A stretch of DNA of 6,371 nucleotides. It comes from Candidatus Aenigmarchaeota archaeon ex4484_52 (GTDB taxonomy: Archaea > EX4484-52). The notes beneath the pieces were generated by a model, which saw nothing but the letters and a program-made list of their open reading frames with translations, was not told the origin of the DNA and did not search any database. Every line of letters starts with the position of its first letter. The first letter of the stretch is position 1. Location of the stretch: contig NJDR01000035.1 in assembly GCA_002254415.1 (NCBI GenBank), positions 1-6,371 of the forward strand. Direction: 5' to 3'. A program made the translations under genes and the position numbers. Positions 5,683 to 6,371 of the stretch are shown piece after piece.

Positions 5683-5889
5683 ATGATGATTAAGCAATTA
5701 TTAAATATTTTGTGTTGTCCAAAATGCAACAATAAAATAGAATTAAGCAAAAACTTTCTTTTATGCAAAACATGTAGTATTGCATATCCTTTTTTTAATA
5801 ACATTCCAAATATGCTTATAGATGATGCACTTGATATCAACAAAATTGATAAAAAACTGATGCATTCTATAAATACAAATAAACAATAA
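5683..5889 (+). CDS. Trm112/YcaR-like zinc-ribbon protein
   Basis: This 68-residue protein begins LLNILCCPKC and has Cys pairs at 12/15 and 28/31, followed by AYPFFNNIPNMLIDDA. That order (L-x-x-I-x-CP-x-C, second C-x-x-C, then Y/F-P-x-x-x-x-IP-x-ML) is characteristic of the Trm112/UPF0434 family. In archaea and eukaryotes Trm112 binds and stabilises several RNA and protein methyltransferases acting on the translation machinery. Partners cannot be named from this window. All four Cys are present, so zinc binding is likely, which is not true of many bacterial homologues. Two ATGs are adjacent (5683 and 5686); either may be used. There is no Shine-Dalgarno site, and the 5-nt gap after the preceding stop suggests coupled translation. 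Confidence 0.8.
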   Translation: MMIKQLLNILCCPKCNNKIELSKNFLLCKTCSIAYPFFNNIPNMLIDDALDINKIDKKLMHSINTNKQ

Positions 5890-5890
5890 A

Positions 5891-5896
5891 AGGTGA
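5891..5896 (+). promoter_or_regulatory. Shine-Dalgarno site of the 90-residue protein gene
   Basis: AGGTGA lies 4 nt before the ATG at 5901 and fixes that start. It contrasts with the leaderless-looking first genes and suggests that internal operon genes here use ribosome-binding sites. Confidence 0.7.
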
Positions 5897-5900
5897 AAAA

Positions 5901-6173
5901 ATGGCATACGAAAAAGAAAATAATAAAGACGAAGTAAAATTTGAAGTAGTAAAATCCCAGGAAATTGATTTTGGAACAAGAGGGGATTTTATAGAAGTAG
6001 CAAGAAAAAAAGCAATAAGCAAAGAAAATGAAAATGAATTTATATCTCTTTCAAGAGGATATAAACTAGAAGACCAAAAAAGATTTAGAAAAGGGAAAAA
6101 TCTTTCATTTCCTGTGGACAAAAAAATCGTAGAACAATTAATACAAGGACTTACAAATTTGATATCTGAATAA
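5901..6173 (+). CDS. Small protein, possible PC4/PUR-like nucleic-acid binder
   Basis: This 90-residue protein has a charged N-terminus (1-20), then DFGTRGDFIEVARKKA, ENEFISLSRGY, DQKRFRKGKNLSFPVD and a closing helix KKIVEQLIQGLTNLI. Three or four strands with Lys/Arg-rich turns followed by one C-terminal amphipathic helix resemble the PC4/PUR-type single-strand DNA-binding fold. The segment K-x-LSFPVDKKIVEQL is like the 'isLp...w..L' end of PC4. This is a pattern resemblance, not a firm family match. No Cys, signal peptide or membrane segment is present. The start is set by the AGGTGA site, and the gene lies 11 nt after the Trm112-like gene. It converges on the partial prepilin peptidase gene with 3 nt between stops. 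Confidence 0.7.
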   Translation: MAYEKENNKDEVKFEVVKSQEIDFGTRGDFIEVARKKAISKENENEFISLSRGYKLEDQKRFRKGKNLSFPVDKKIVEQLIQGLTNLISE

Positions 6174-6176
6174 ATA

Positions 6177-6371
6177 TCAAATAACAAAAAACACAATTGT
6201 AAAAAAAAAAGTTGGAGCATATCTGACTCCATCTTTTATATAAATATATTTTTTTATTTTTCTAATTTTTAAAATATCTTCTTTTGATATTCCTTCATAT
6301 CTCTTTCCATTAATATTTAATTTTTTTATTTTCTCTGCAATTACATCTCCTTCCTGCAGATTTTTAGTTTT
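6177..6371 (-). CDS. Type IV prepilin peptidase (A24), C-terminal fragment
   Basis: The frame is open from the right edge of the window to TGA at 6177 and gives 64 residues, so only the C-terminus is seen. It reads NLQEGDVIAEKI near its start, then a lysine-rich segment with GISKEDILKI, then IYIKDGVRYAPTFFF and a hydrophobic end. The order 'L-x-EGD-x-A-E', a 'G-S-E-D' helix and 'I-K-x-G-[IV]-x-[FY]-x-P' before a final membrane helix is typical of archaeal prepilin/preflagellin peptidases, which cut leader peptides of pilin-like proteins at the membrane. The catalytic Asp residues lie outside the window or upstream of it, so activity cannot be judged. A run of ten A at 6201-6210 encodes the Phe codons. 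The assignment rests on this short tail. Confidence 0.62.
   Translation of the reverse strand, partial: KTKNLQEGDVIAEKIKKLNINGKRYEGISKEDILKIRKIKKYIYIKDGVRYAPTFFFTIVFFVI

Noticed and set aside
6213..6262. TGGAG/CTCCA hairpin followed by T-runs as a terminator for the plus operon
   Set aside because: The stem is only 5 bp with a 9-nt loop, lies inside the opposing coding region, and the T-runs follow from Lys/Ile codons on the other strand.
1..6371. CRISPR array, tRNA, rRNA, insertion sequence or toxin-antitoxin pair
   Set aside because: No regularly spaced direct repeats, no T-arm or rRNA signatures, no transposase motifs and no paired small genes of that kind were found on either strand.

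Overview
The window reads as AT-rich archaeal chromosome with tightly packed genes. The small subunit of the archaeal D-family DNA polymerase and a RadB recombinase mark it as archaeal. That pair, strong AT bias, very short gene spacing and leaderless-looking promoters suggest a reduced-genome lineage such as DPANN (Woesearchaeota/Pacearchaeota type). The lineage call is inference, since no rRNA or ribosomal protein gene is present.

Layout. Bases 1-482 hold no confident gene. They contain short hairpins, a possible multi-hairpin RNA and short open fragments that may be gene remains. The DP1 gene of DNA polymerase D follows (+, 483-1958). It converges on a minus-strand pair, radB followed 2 nt later by an M24 (Xaa-Pro) peptidase. 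A 175-bp divergent intergenic region (3719-3893) separates radB from a plus-strand signal peptidase I of the Ser-Lys type. In that region lie an imperfect inverted repeat and, reading toward radB, a consensus Shine-Dalgarno site with a 13-codon leader ORF. Bases 4604-4816 are a decayed, multiply frameshifted 3' remnant of purQ. It runs tail-to-tail into a small glutaredoxin-like gene (-). A second divergent promoter region (5043-5128) drives a three-gene plus-strand operon: an unrecognised coiled-coil protein, a Trm112-like zinc ribbon and a 90-residue protein that may have a PC4/PUR-like fold. The window ends in the C-terminal part of a minus-strand gene that looks like a type IV prepilin (A24) peptidase.

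How the genes relate. DP1 and RadB both serve DNA replication and repair. The signal peptidase and the prepilin peptidase both process exported or membrane proteins, but they are not in one operon. The purQ remnant points to past loss of de novo purine synthesis genes. First genes of transcripts have TATA-like boxes about 25-27 bp before the start codon and no leader. Downstream genes rely on coupling or, for the last operon gene, on a Shine-Dalgarno site. I see no defence system, CRISPR array, tRNA, rRNA or intact mobile element, and no clearly new multi-gene system.
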